The notes under the pieces: generated by a model
Databases searched by the model: none
What the model was told of the DNA's origin: nothing
What the model saw: only the letters and a program-made list of their open reading frames with translations
Position numbers and translations under genes: made by a program
From: Micromussa lordhowensis
Lineage: Eukaryota; Cnidaria; Anthozoa; Scleractinia; Lobophylliidae
Assembly: GCA_964020085.1 (NCBI GenBank)
Contig: OZ026596.1
Location: 38,120,443 to 38,184,442, forward strand
Direction of reading: 5' to 3'
DNA length: 64,000 nt
In this document: piece after piece, positions 45,298 through 55,928 of the stretch
Layout of the letters: each line of letters starts with the position of its first letter
Numbering within the stretch: the first letter of the stretch is position 1

Positions 45298-45959
45298 TTT
45301 GAGAACGAAAACGGTTGAAATCTCCTTGAGGATACTATGAAACTGTGAAAATTCACTAACTCTTAGGGCTGCAAGCGCAAAACGAAAGAGGCAGATTGAG
45401 GTCAATTCACTGGTATTAGTATATGACAAGCCTGTCACGTTAATGCGAAGGTCAACATTTTCCAGGCTACAGACAACATACGAGCTTTTGTTCATTGTCT
45501 ACATTAGAGACTTCCACTGTTGTCTGGATTGCTTAACTTGTCTGTGTACAGTTTCCTGATATAATCGTTCTAGTTAGCAGCGGCGCGTGGTGAAAATATG
45601 TCATTTATAGCTAATATTAAATTGGAGAAGTTGAAATTCTTAGGTATGCATAGGAACTAAAGTACAATATGTGAATGCTTATACTCGCCATAATTATTAT
45701 TGCGGTTTTAATGAAATCAGTAAACACTGTAAAGTTGGAGGTAAAGACAAATTGTATAAATGTTGTACTAAAAGATTCAAAACACTTCACAATATAGTAC
45801 TCTGAAATTTCAACACAATGTATTGTAACTATACCATCTTTGGACTATACGCAATAGAAGCGCATAACCGATGCCAACTTGTGGGTTTCTTCGATGGTGC
45901 AATATGTTACAAAGCTTGTATGTTTCAAAGGCTTTCTAAATTGCTCTGCTATTGTCAAA

Positions 45960-48900
45960 GTTACAACAAGTATAAAATAAGAAGAAATGTATGGAAAACT
46001 GCAGCACATGCGCAGTAACTACCAATTAAACGTACGAACATGAAATTGTGCACACTGTACACTTAGAAACAGGCGAAGAACTTGTCTAAATTTTGTGGTT
46101 AAAAATTAAAAACACGCCAAAATATAATACTTTGAAATTTGAAGAGAATGTATGGCGAAATGTTTATTGAAAAATGCAGCACATGCGCAGTAATCACAAA
46201 TTGAACGTACGAACATGACATTATAGACACTGTAAACTTAGACACAGACAAACAACTTGTATAAATTTCGTGGCTAAAAGGTAAAAAGACACGGAAATAT
46301 AATACTTCGAAATTTAAAGACAATGTATGGGAAAGTGTTTGCGCGTGTACTGTTGTGTGTACATTCCACGTTCCGTTCTTATAGCATTTCAAATGCTTAC
46401 AAAGGGGAACAAAGTCGTAATTGTGCAAGGAATAAGTCTTATCCGTCCAAGGAGCGAGTTTTCTGATTCAGAAGTGCACCTTATGCGAAATAAATTGACA
46501 TCGAGTTCTACAGTTTCAAGTGTGCGACGCGCGCGTGAATTTTGTAAAATGAGCATAGTTAACTCGAAATGTAATATTTTCTCTAAAAAGCAAGTATACA
46601 ACTATATTCTTGCATATAAGCAAACCCTACAGAATCTAGTACACTGAAAACCTGAATTCTCTCTTCATGTATACACTATAACTGTCTACTGAAATGTTGA
46701 ACAATGATATTTAAAGAAGTACTCAGTTGTAACGTGAAGTTTCGCACTTGTAAAATGATGGTACACGTTCTGTCTGTGTGTCCCGTCCTTTGCATTATTA
46801 CCAGAAATTGCTCTGAATTCTTGTAAAGTATATAACTATCCGTTATATGACCGGTTTACAAAATTCAATTTGTAATTGTATCATAGAAAAAACGCGCTTT
46901 GAATAGTCATGTTTTGCTTATCATGGTATACGTCTAAGTGTCCTACTTTGAAACACGCGAGTAACTTTCCTTGTGAAATATTTAACTTAAGCAGTTCATA
47001 TTAGGCAGGCGATAACGATGAACAGTTCTAAACAAGTACTGCTAATCTTGTTCTCAAACTTTAAAAAATGAGGAAAATAGAGCATTCTGAAAATCTAAAG
47101 ACAATGTATGAAACTTGACGATATTTAGGGCATGCGCAGTACTTTATCAAAGACAGTGATAACTTCTGCGTTCATTGAATAGGTCAATATCATGCGCAGT
47201 TTCTATGTTTGAAAGCATTTGTCAATTGCTCTACGATTTTCAAAGTTACGACTACCGTAAAATAAGAAGAAATGTATGAAAAAACTTGGTACATGCGCAG
47301 TAACGACAAATTCAACGTACGGGCCTCAAATTGTGCACACTGTAAACTTAGACAGAAGCAAACAACTTGTGTAAATTTTGTAGTAAAACGTTAAAAACAC
47401 ATGAAAAGGCAATATTTTGAAATTTTAAGACAATGTATGGGAAAATTACGATGTTTAGGGCATGCGCAGTACCTACCAATTGAACGTACGAACATGAAAT
47501 TAAGCACACTGCAAACTTGGACACAGGCAAACAACTTGTATAAATTTGGCGGTTAGAAAGTAAAAACACACGAAAATATAATACTTTGAAATTTGAAGAG
47601 AATGTATGGCGAAATGTTTATTGAGAAATGCAGCACATGCGCAGTAATCACAGATTGAACGTACGAACATGACATTATAGACACTGTAAACTTAGACACA
47701 CACAAACAAATTGTATAAATTTCGTGGCTGAAACGTAAAAAGACACGGAAATATAATACTTCGAAATTTAAAGACAATGTATGGGAAAGTGTTTGCGCGT
47801 GTACTGTTGTGTGCACATTACACGTTCCGTTCCTATAGCATTCATAATGCCTACAAGGGCGAACAAAGTCGTAATTGTGCAAGGAATAAGTATTACCCGT
47901 CGAAGGAGCGAATTTTCTGATTCAGAAGTGCAGCTTATCCCAAATAAATTGAAATCGAGTTCTGTACTTTCAAGTGTGCGACGCGCGCGTGAATTTTGTA
48001 AAATAAGCATAGTTAACTCGAAATGTAATATTTCCTCTAAAAAGCAGGTATACAACTATATTCTTCCGTATAAGCAAACCCTACAGAATCTAGTACACTG
48101 AAGATCTGAATTCTCCCTTCAACTATACACTATAACTGTGTACTGAAATGTTGAACAACCATATTTAAACAAGTACTCAGTTATAAGGTGAAGTTTCGCA
48201 CTTGTCAAATGATGGTACACGTTCTCTCTGTGTGTCCCGTCCTTTGCATTATTACTAGAAATTGCTCTGAATTCTTGTAAAGTATATAACTATCCGTTAT
48301 ATCACCGGTTTACAAAATTCAATTGGTAATTGTATCATAGAAAAAACGCGCTTTGAATAGTCATGTTTTCCTTATCATGGTATACTTCTAAGTCTCCTAC
48401 TTTGAAACACGCGAGTAACTTTCCTTGTGAAATATTTAACTTAAGCAGTTCATATTAGGCAGGCGATAACGACGAACAGTTCTAAACAAGTACTGGAAAT
48501 CTTGTTCTCAAACTTTAAAAAATAAGGAAGATAGAGCATTCTGAAAATCTATAGACAATGTATGAAACTTGACGATATTTAGGGCATGCGCAGTACTTTA
48601 CCAAAGACAGTGACAACTTCTGCGTTTATTGAATAGGTCAATATCATGCGCAGTTTCTATGTTTGAAAGGATTTGTCAATTGCTCTACGATTTTCAAAGT
48701 TACGACTACCGTAAAATAAGAAGAAATGTATGAAAAAATGCGGTACATGCGCAGTGACGACCAATTCAACGTACGCGCCTCAAATTGTGCACACTGTAAA
48801 CTTAGACAAAAGCAAACAACTTCTGTAAATTTTGTAGTAAAACGTTAAAAACACATGAAAAGGCAGTATTTTGAAATTTTAAGACAATGTATGGGAAAAT

Positions 48901-49515
48901 TACGATGTTAAGAGCATGCGCAGTAGTTTGTAAAAGACAGTGGCGATTTCTCCGTCTATTACATGGCACAACATGTTAAATACTTTGTAAATATCAAACA
49001 GTTTTCCAATTGCTCTATCACTTCCAAAGTTATGACTAAGATAAATTAAGAAGAAATGTATGGGAAATTCGTCATATGCGCAGTAGCCGAGAAATGAACG
49101 TACGAAACTGAAATTTTGCACACTGTAAGGTCTCACTTAGGTTAACACCTTGTTCAACTTTCAAGCTCGTAAGTCAAATACAAGGGTTCGAAACTAGCCA
49201 AAGACGCACAACAATGAAGATAACATGAAGCACTTAGTCGAACTTAGCCGCTGACCGACATATTCGACTTCTCCTATTCGTTCCCGACATATAGATACCA
49301 ATTTTGTATACAAACAAGAAAGTCGAGAAACCGACCAAAAATTAGAGACAACGTATGGGAATTTTGGAACAATGACTGACGTCACAAGGCCAACGCGTAA
49401 CTCCGAAGTCCTAATATTTTCACACATCATGTATAACGTCCTAATGAAAACTCTGAAGCATAATGTAGCCAAGTTGTATTTCGTCAGAAAAGTTACTATA
49501 TTATTAGTACATAAG
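45960..49515. repeat. Array B, right copy
   Basis: A diverged partial unit (about 45960-46961) is followed by the block identical to the left copy (46962-49515), again with a 1,453-base higher period (starts near 46962 and 48415) and 170-base inner units bearing CATGCGCAGTA. The 106-codon plus frame occurs at 46327-46647 (diverged) and 47781-48101. Confidence 0.92.
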
Positions 49516-49548
49516 GCATAGGCTAAAAGTAGTAAACAGGGTTAGGGT

Positions 49549-50072
49549 TAGCGCTGCTGGGTTCTTCTGCTTTGAGAACGAAGAATATTTACCGTGTTTT
49601 GCGCTTTGAATAATAGGACTCTGAAAAGCACTGTATATGTATAGCGCTATTCCTTTCTCACGCTTTGAGAACGAGGAATATTCATCGTGTTTTGCTACCA
49701 TTTTATGACTCCGAAGAGTACGTATATACTGTGTTTTGCTAGTCTTTAGTACGTATATACTGCCTGTAGTACTCTTGAGCTCTCGCTCTAACGCTTTGAG
49801 AACGAAGCATATTCACTGTGTTCGGTGCTCTAGGGAATACACTAGTACAGCCAAAGTCCCCACGCTATGCGAACGGCGAATATTCATAGCGTTTTATGAC
49901 TCCGAATGTATACTGTATGTAGTGCTCTCGAAATCACGCTTTGAGAACGAAGCATATTCACTGTGTTCGGTGCTCTAGGGAATATACAGCGCTGCTGGGT
50001 TCTCATGCTTTGAGAATGAAGAATATATACCGTGTTTTGCGCTTTGAATAATAGGACTCCGGAAAGGACTGT
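49549..50072. repeat. Array R, first copy of a 525-base direct repeat
   Basis: Built from degenerate units with 'cgctttgagaacgaagaata' and 'cgtgttttgc'. It is nearly identical to 51309-51842. The unit continues to about 50200 with two more perfect short copies. Confidence 0.9.
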
Positions 50073-50212
50073 ATATGTATAGCGCTATTCCTTTCTCACG
50101 CTTTGAGAACGAGGAATATTCATCGTGTTTTGCCCTTTGGGGCATGCTTTGAGAACGAGGAATATTCATCGTGTTTTGCCCTTTGGGGCATGCATTGTCC
50201 TTAGCATGTTTG

Positions 50213-50530
50213 TTTCTCGAGCCATTCACGGGTCGTATGAGTTCGACAGAATTGTTTATCATTGGTATGTAAATATGTAAATATCTATGCAGTTCACCAA
50301 TTGTACGACTCGTGAACCATTGTTTCACGACCCGTACGGGTCGTACGGGTCGTACGGGTCGTGCTGTCCTGGTTGAAGTGCTGTCTTACTAATGATATGC
50401 AGGTCACCATTGTCTGTTCGACAGGATATTTCCGCGACCTGTACAACCCGTAAACCATTGTTTCATGACCTGTACGGGTCGTACGGGTCGTACGAGTCGT
50501 GTCAAGCCATTCACGGGTCGTATCTGTTCG
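50213..50530. repeat. ACGGGTCGT minisatellite
   Basis: Two clusters of 'acgggtcgt' ninemers (about 50330-50360 and 50470-50510) inside a larger duplicated unit ('agccattcacgggtcgtat' twice). It encodes the TTRTTRTTR tail of the overlapping minus frame, which is therefore probably not real protein. Confidence 0.85.
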
Positions 50531-51184
50531 ACAGTATTGGACAGTCGATTCGGGTGTCCGCTTCAAGTAACCAAAACGCCTATTATAAGATGCAGTGAAA
50601 GTAGAAAACGCAACGGCGCCAACAATAAGTAAACTGCAGCATTGCCTTATCAAAGACATGTCAAAGGCTGTATCTTCTGTTGAAAGCAGATACTTGTTTT
50701 TTAAACACTGCTCGTCAAAATACTTCATTCCATCGCATGTCCAAAATCCGTAGTGTTCGTAGATCTTACATTTTCGACAGTGTTTTGTCATCCGGCAGCC
50801 AAGATAACTTCCGCGCTCAGAGTGGTAAATTACCACCACATGGCGTTTTTTCTCCAACACGAGGGCTTGGCCACACTTTCTGCAGAACTCGTGATCGGAT
50901 ACTAACACCGATGAAAGTGGATGCCCGCATTCTACAGTGAAGTCATGGAACTTTTTAAACTCCTCAGGGCTGCTTTCGTTTAAACTAGGCACCAACTGAA
51001 ATAAGCTCTGACATTCCGCGGAGAATGTGCTGCTGTCCTCGATATCTTGCTGAACATCGTAGCCAAACACATAACGTTCAACTACAGTTGTAAACTCCCT
51101 CAGATTAAGGAAGGTTCTCCCAATACTATTAACCACAAGCAAAAGACGAGATAAATAGGAAAAATTTTTGAAAATGCTAGCCAT
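50294..51184 (-). CDS. Cysteine-cluster protein of the KDZ-transposon-associated type (CxC5/CxC6-like)
   Basis: The first 210 residues look real: an N-terminal helical region, then DFTVECGHPL, CRKCGQALV, HVVVIYHSERG, KHCRKCKIYEHYGFW, and finally LLSTEDTAFDM. The series of CxxC-type ligands with the EDTAFDM end recalls the cysteine clusters described with KDZ transposases. The match is from memory of the family, not a search. The last 80 residues run into a minisatellite and should be removed or replaced by another exon. It lies between two copies of array R. The KDZ transposase itself is not in the window, so this is either a fragment of such a gene or a domain reused by this composite element. 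Confidence 0.55.
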   Translation of the reverse strand: MASIFKNFSYLSRLLLVVNSIGRTFLNLREFTTVVERYVFGYDVQQDIEDSSTFSAECQSLFQLVPSLNESSPEEFKKFHDFTVECGHPLSSVLVSDHEFCRKCGQALVLEKKRHVVVIYHSERGSYLGCRMTKHCRKCKIYEHYGFWTCDGMKYFDEQCLKNKYLLSTEDTAFDMSLIRQCCSLLIVGAVAFSTFTASYNRRFGYLKRTPESTVQYCRTDTTREWLDTTRTTRTTRTGHETMVYGLYRSRKYPVEQTMVTCISLVRQHFNQDSTTRTTRTTRTGRETMVHESYNW

Positions 51185-51308
51185 CTTTCACAAAGAGAGT
51201 TTTGAAGCAAGCAACGAACGCTTTTCATTCAACTAATTCATTCTGTTGTGTTTCACGTTGCCAGGCACCAACCAATAGCGTCGCTTTGACATATGCCGAA
51301 TATACAGC

Positions 51309-51842
51309 ACTGCTGGGTTCTTCTGCTTTGAGAACGAAGAATATTTACCGTGTTTTGCGCTTTGAATAATAGGACTCTGAAAAGCACTGTATATGTATAG
51401 CGCTATTCCTTTCTCACGCTTTGAGAACGAGGAATATTCATCGTGTTTTGCTACCGTTTTATGACTCCGAAGAGTACGTATATACTGTGTTTTGCTAGTC
51501 TTTAGTACGTGTATACTGCCTGTAGTACTCTTGAGCTCTCGCTCTAACGCTTTGAGAACGAAGCATATTCACTGTGTTCGGTGCTCTAGGGAATACACTA
51601 GTACAGCCAAAGTCCCCACGCTATGCGAACGGCGAATATTCATAGCGTTTTATGACTCCGAATGTATACTGTATGTAGTGCTCTCGAAATCACGCTTTGA
51701 GAACGAAGCATATTCACTGTGTTCGGTGCTCTAGGGAATATACAGCGCTGCTGGGTTGCTGGGTTCTCATGCTTTGAGAATGAAGAATATATACCGTGTT
51801 TTGCGCTTTGAATAATAGGACTCCGGAAAGGACTGTATATGT
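51309..51842. repeat. Array R, second copy
   Basis: Direct repeat of 49549-50072, with a small internal duplication ('tgctgggttgctgggtt'). It ends abruptly at 'ctgtatatgtagtaaaacg', where a piece of array B begins. Confidence 0.9.
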
Positions 51843-52073
51843 AGTAAAACGTTAAAAACACATGAAAAGGCAGTATTTTGAAATTTTAAGACAATGTATG
51901 GGAAAATTACGATGTTTAGAGCATGCGCAGTAGTTTGTAAAAGACAGTGGCGATTTCTCCGTCTATTACATGGCACAACATGTTAAATACTTTGTAAATA
52001 TCAAACAGTTTTCCAATTGCTCTATCACTTCCAAAGTTATGACTAAGATAAATTAAGAAGAAATGTATGGGAA
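51843..52073. repeat. Fragment of array B at the right edge of the composite
   Basis: Matches 48836-49066 almost exactly and then joins non-repeat sequence ('gaattcgtttcgggttacac') within the nuclease-like gene. I take this junction as the right border of the composite. Confidence 0.85.
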
Positions 52074-52874
52074 TTCGTTTCGGGTTACACTCGCAGATGG
52101 AAATCTAAACCAGTATTCCTTTAGTGGGCGACCATACACATCATCAGGCTGTTCAAAGTCTTCACGAACAAGCTCTTCACATAGTTCAGCAGTTCCTTCA
52201 AGTACAAACAGTCGGAGAAAAAAGTGTATAGCGCACAGACTTAAATGCCCAATTCGCTTGACAAAGACATGGTCAAGGTCATTTGTTTTGTAAAAATGTA
52301 CAGCTGACAATTCAGGAGCATCAATACCATTAAAACGTACATGGACGGCGCCATGAAGGGGATCTCTCTGGCTTGCATTGATGTTGGTTACAAGTCCATC
52401 GCCATCATTGGGTGTTACTGTGTGATAATTGATGGGAGCCGACAGTGGGGGACTCTGGGTGTCTGACACTGTAGACGAGAAATGACTTCCTTTGATGTGT
52501 GCATGGTGGATATTTTGTGGAACTTCACATTGACGATGTATTCTGTCAGTTAGATTTTCTACAGCTGTCCGTACCTCACCAATGACCAGATGTGATAGAG
52601 GCTCGTTCACATACATAAGCAGAGGGAAATGGCATACCGTCTGAAATAATAATAACTGGTCTTGTAAGTTGGAGGCGGAGGTGAAGCCTTCAATTCCGTC
52701 TAGAACATCGAGAAGAGAAGCTACCCTTGGTCTTCCACGACGACGATCACCTTCTGGAAGGATTGTTAATCTGCGGTGTTGTTGTATACAGAAAGATAGG
52801 AAATTACCAATGGAATATGACTGTTGAATTGCGAGCTGCCACCTTTGTTGGAGGGCCTGGTGTAACTTGGACAC
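52053..52874 (-). pseudogene. Staphylococcal-nuclease-like (SNase) gene, 3'-truncated by the repeat composite
   Basis: Residues about 175-260 carry VRFNGIDAPELS, a run of hydrophobic strands and helices, and VYGRPLKEYWF. This is the pattern of thermonuclease/SNase domains (VRLxGIDAPE ... D.YGR.L), an OB-fold nuclease. The catalytic Arg between those blocks is not obvious. The N-terminal 130 residues are of unknown type, and the first 60 come from the right inverted-repeat arm. The last few codons are array B text, so the true C-terminus has been replaced. A stretch at about residues 24-38 may be a small intron ending CACCGCAG. Confidence 0.5.
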
Positions 52875-54495
52875 TGCCTGATGGATAATTACAAGTACAC
52901 GTCAATAAAAACAGCAACTTTGAGGTACAATCAGTTAAGATAAATAGACCTCTTAAGCTTTGTTTGTTTGTTGTCCCATTGTAGACCATGTGATGATGCC
53001 CTTGAGAATTATTCCTTTCAAATTAAAATCGAACGCACGGCATTCACGGAAAACAGCTTTTAGTTATACAGTTATAGTTTGAATTTTTTTTAATAATTTT
53101 AGCGTAGTGTATTGTTAAATATGTATTTTTAATTGCTGATGAATTGAACGTGCTCAAATAAAGATTACTGCTTACTCCTGCTTCTTGTTGAGAATTCTTG
53201 CTTCAAAACATTAGTTTTGAATGAACGTGACACAAGTCTCTAGCTGTTTTCTTCTTCTATCGTTTCTTATTTTTCCATCGCTATTTCTCTAATTCCTAGA
53301 CGTCTGCAAAAACGTTCACCTTTCCAGTATCAGTTTTTTTCAGAGATTAATTTTGAATTCGAAGTAATTATCTCGTTAAGGCCAAGTAAAAAAAAAACTA
53401 ATGTTTCTCGTCCCCGCCCGCCTCATTTTTTATTATTATTTGTTATTAGTAACGTTTGTGCGTTTTAACTGGAACTTGGGCTAAAATTTTTAAATCCTTG
53501 GTACGATAGGTGCGCAGTGGATAGGTCAATAACACAAACTTGTGTTAAATCAAGATCTAACGTTTCATTTGATTAACATTTGACCTAAAAACTTCAAGTT
53601 TTCCCTAAAGAAAGCATTCAATTGTGTAAGAAAAGCATCAATCGGAAATAATAAATAACAATAACAAGCGCCCGCCCGCTCTCTTTTTTATAGAAATCCG
53701 GACGAGAAACATTTGTATTTTTTTACTTGGCCTTAAATCGTACGCAAAATCAATACTGTGCTGAATAAAAAATGGCGCCGCTCGCTGTCAGGCTTTTGGC
53801 GGGAAAACTTGTAGGCCGTGGTGAATACCGGGAAACTTCCGTGGAATACATTGTATTTCCCTGTGCATGCCGCGGAATATGCAACGGCGGAAATGTCCGT
53901 GCCAGGTAATTTTGGGGGGCTTAAAATTGCAGGCTCATGTATTTTTTTTGGGTTCGCAATATCAAGCTCCGTAGGACTCCCCGTCAAGTATTCTGCGAGT
54001 ACCTCCACCCCCCACCCCCTTGGGGCGGTTGCAACTGGGTGAGGTTCTCCCTTTCTCTCAAGTGAGGGATTAATTAAGAACAAAAAAACACGTCAGTGTA
54101 TTTTTCCAGCTAACAGAACGTTTATTAACAACTTAACAACGGTACAGTAACCATAACTATAAATTATCCATTTATATAAACGTCTATATCTAACACTAAC
54201 CCGTATAATTTTCCATGTCAAACAATATCTATATCAAGATCGTCAAAGAAAATGTTTAAAACTAAACGAATATACAAAGCAGAATTTGCCCCGCCATATA
54301 CAGGACACATCTCTGTTGTGTTAAAAAGAACTGCTTGCCTAACTGTATTGTATATTGTATTGCTTGCCTTTAGAACTGTATTGTATACCCACAAAAGAGA
54401 GATGTAAAAAAACTGAACTACAGTCAACTCTCTCTATAATGGACTCCATCGGGACCGGCCCCAACTGCCCGTTATAGAGAGGTGTCCGGCTTATC
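52711..54495. repeat. Right arm of the large inverted repeat
   Basis: Inverse complement of 26625-28262. It contains the same GGCCAAGTAAAAA MITE (53390-53732), the same 116-codon frame (54083-53733) and the complete pogo-like MITE at its outer side. About 150 extra bases lie at roughly 54235-54390. Confidence 0.9.
53390..53732. mobile_element. MITE with GGCCAAGTAAAAA ends, right-arm copy
   Basis: Same element as in the left arm, flanked by TTAA at 53386-53389 and 53733-53736. Its presence in both arms shows it predates the inverted duplication. Confidence 0.75.
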
Positions 54496-54602
54496 AGTAG
54501 AGAGTTATAGAAATGTTACAGAAAAATGACTCAAAAACGGCACACAGGGACCGACAACAGCTGTCCGTTATATAGAGGTGTCCGTTAAGAGAGAGTTGAC
54601 CG
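54421..54602. mobile_element. Complete pogo-like MITE, 182 bases
   Basis: Ends CAGTCAACTCTCTCT and the inverse complement with one mismatch, flanked by TA on both sides. It has internal copies of 'tatagagaggtgtccg', also inverted. TA duplication and this terminus fit the pogo/Tigger group. Confidence 0.82.
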
Positions 54603-54609
54603 TACATTG

Positions 54610-55090
54610 TAATTATGGAAAAATAACATGCTTGAACAACTTTTCGTCACTGCAAGCTAACAAAACCGACACGCAACAGAAACAAAATTTACACCTTGAT
54701 ATATAAATCTTTCCGTTGTCCTTGTCAAACAAATTCTTATATCGTTTATACTACAAGAATCTACAATATTATCTTTTAATTGTTATTTTTGTTGGACTGA
54801 CATATTTTAAGCCGAGTTTTCCAACCACACAGGACAGTTAACAGACATCTCTGTTATGGTAGAAAAACGGCGTACCTGACTGTTAACACACAAAAGTAAG
54901 ATTTTTCAAACAAACTTGAACCAAACATTGTTTGAACAACCTTTTCTTTTGAGAATGAGCTTTTTTAAGCTGAGGTTTCCGGCCAAATATAGGACAGATA
55001 ACAGACGTCTCTGCATTGATTAGAAACCACGAGCTTGTCAAAAGCCCAAAAACTAACCAAAAAAGAAATGAAATAAAGAAAAACGCAACA
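54610..55090. other. No supported gene
   Basis: AT-rich spacer. It has two loosely repeated blocks ('aagccgagttttccaaccac' and 'aagctgaggtttccggccaa', each followed by 'aggacag' and an 'acagac' block), probably an old tandem duplication. Confidence 0.4.
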
Positions 55091-55096
55091 GTGAAA

Positions 55097-55867
55097 TTAC
55101 CACCAATCTGGATAATCAAGGGATTCCGGAGGTTGAAAATAATCCCAAAACGCTGCAGCTCGTACCCTTGAAAATTTGACTCTACCAGATGGATAGCTGT
55201 ACGTTCGCGCAAAGTGTCTGTAACGATGAAAGCTTCTAAGTTTCCGTTTAAGGTCTCTAAAATTCGGATAGGTTTCTAAGAGGCTGTAAAAAGATGGATG
55301 ATCGATACCTTCTGCATAAAACTCACTGGTAGCAAGAAATCCGTTCCTGTAAAGTTTGTAGACAAAGACTGCTCCGCTCTTCGACGCTTTAACGACTTCG
55401 TCCAAAGGCAACAAGTTTAATAAAAACGCATGCACGACATTCTTTTCGATCAGTAAACAGCCACAGAGTTGTACCAGCGATACTAGGTCATCTGCAAATG
55501 ACAGATAACCACGTCTCCATTCCAAAATTTCCAAGAGAAGGTCCAGTGAACCTTTGTAAATGAAGCGGAAGTTTGGCAAACACACGTATTTTAGTCCATG
55601 AAGCTGTCCACAGATACTACAAAGGCACGTAGAATCACTTCGGCGAAGAAGGCCGCAGTAAAACTCACTGACAAATGTTAGAAATTGAAATGACAATGAA
55701 CGGGAGTAATTTGCATGTGGCAAGCATAGCACAGTTCTTTCGTAGCTGATGATAAACTCTTCGTATAACTGCGGAATTAGCTGTATGTCACTCAGGACTT
55801 GAAAAAATCGTTGATCCGGTACAAGTGATGTCATTCCTGCCATTTCATATCTAGTAACGATACACAA
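55097..55867 (-). CDS. Uncharacterised 256-residue protein next to a recombinase fragment
   Basis: An intact open frame of convincing protein composition. Features visible: CLCSICGQLHG (CxxCG pair) near residue 80, a hydrophobic segment around residues 125-140 and a basic, aromatic C-terminus (RSFHRYRHFARTY, then DYFQPPESLDYPDWW). An internal start (MAGMTSLVPDQ) nine codons in is an alternative. It lies 60 bases below the stop of the recombinase-like piece on the same strand, so the two may be genes of one element. I do not recognise a family. Confidence 0.5.
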   Translation of the reverse strand: MCIVTRYEMAGMTSLVPDQRFFQVLSDIQLIPQLYEEFIISYERTVLCLPHANYSRSLSFQFLTFVSEFYCGLLRRSDSTCLCSICGQLHGLKYVCLPNFRFIYKGSLDLLLEILEWRRGYLSFADDLVSLVQLCGCLLIEKNVVHAFLLNLLPLDEVVKASKSGAVFVYKLYRNGFLATSEFYAEGIDHPSFYSLLETYPNFRDLKRKLRSFHRYRHFARTYSYPSGRVKFSRVRAAAFWDYFQPPESLDYPDWW

Positions 55868-55928
55868 AAACTAAGAAAAATTTGTTGAGCCACGACAGTA
55901 CTAATTCAACAACAACAAAAAAAACTTA

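Noticed and set aside
33875..49515. Reading the A-B blocks as LTRs of a giant retrotransposon
   Set aside because: The blocks differ in internal structure (2.84 kb missing on the left), contain tandem units, lack TG...CA ends and a primer-binding site, and no gag, RT or integrase lies between them.
50220..50530. ACGGGTCGT clusters as a possible CRISPR-like array
   Set aside because: There are no unique spacers of constant length between the repeats; it is an ordinary minisatellite.
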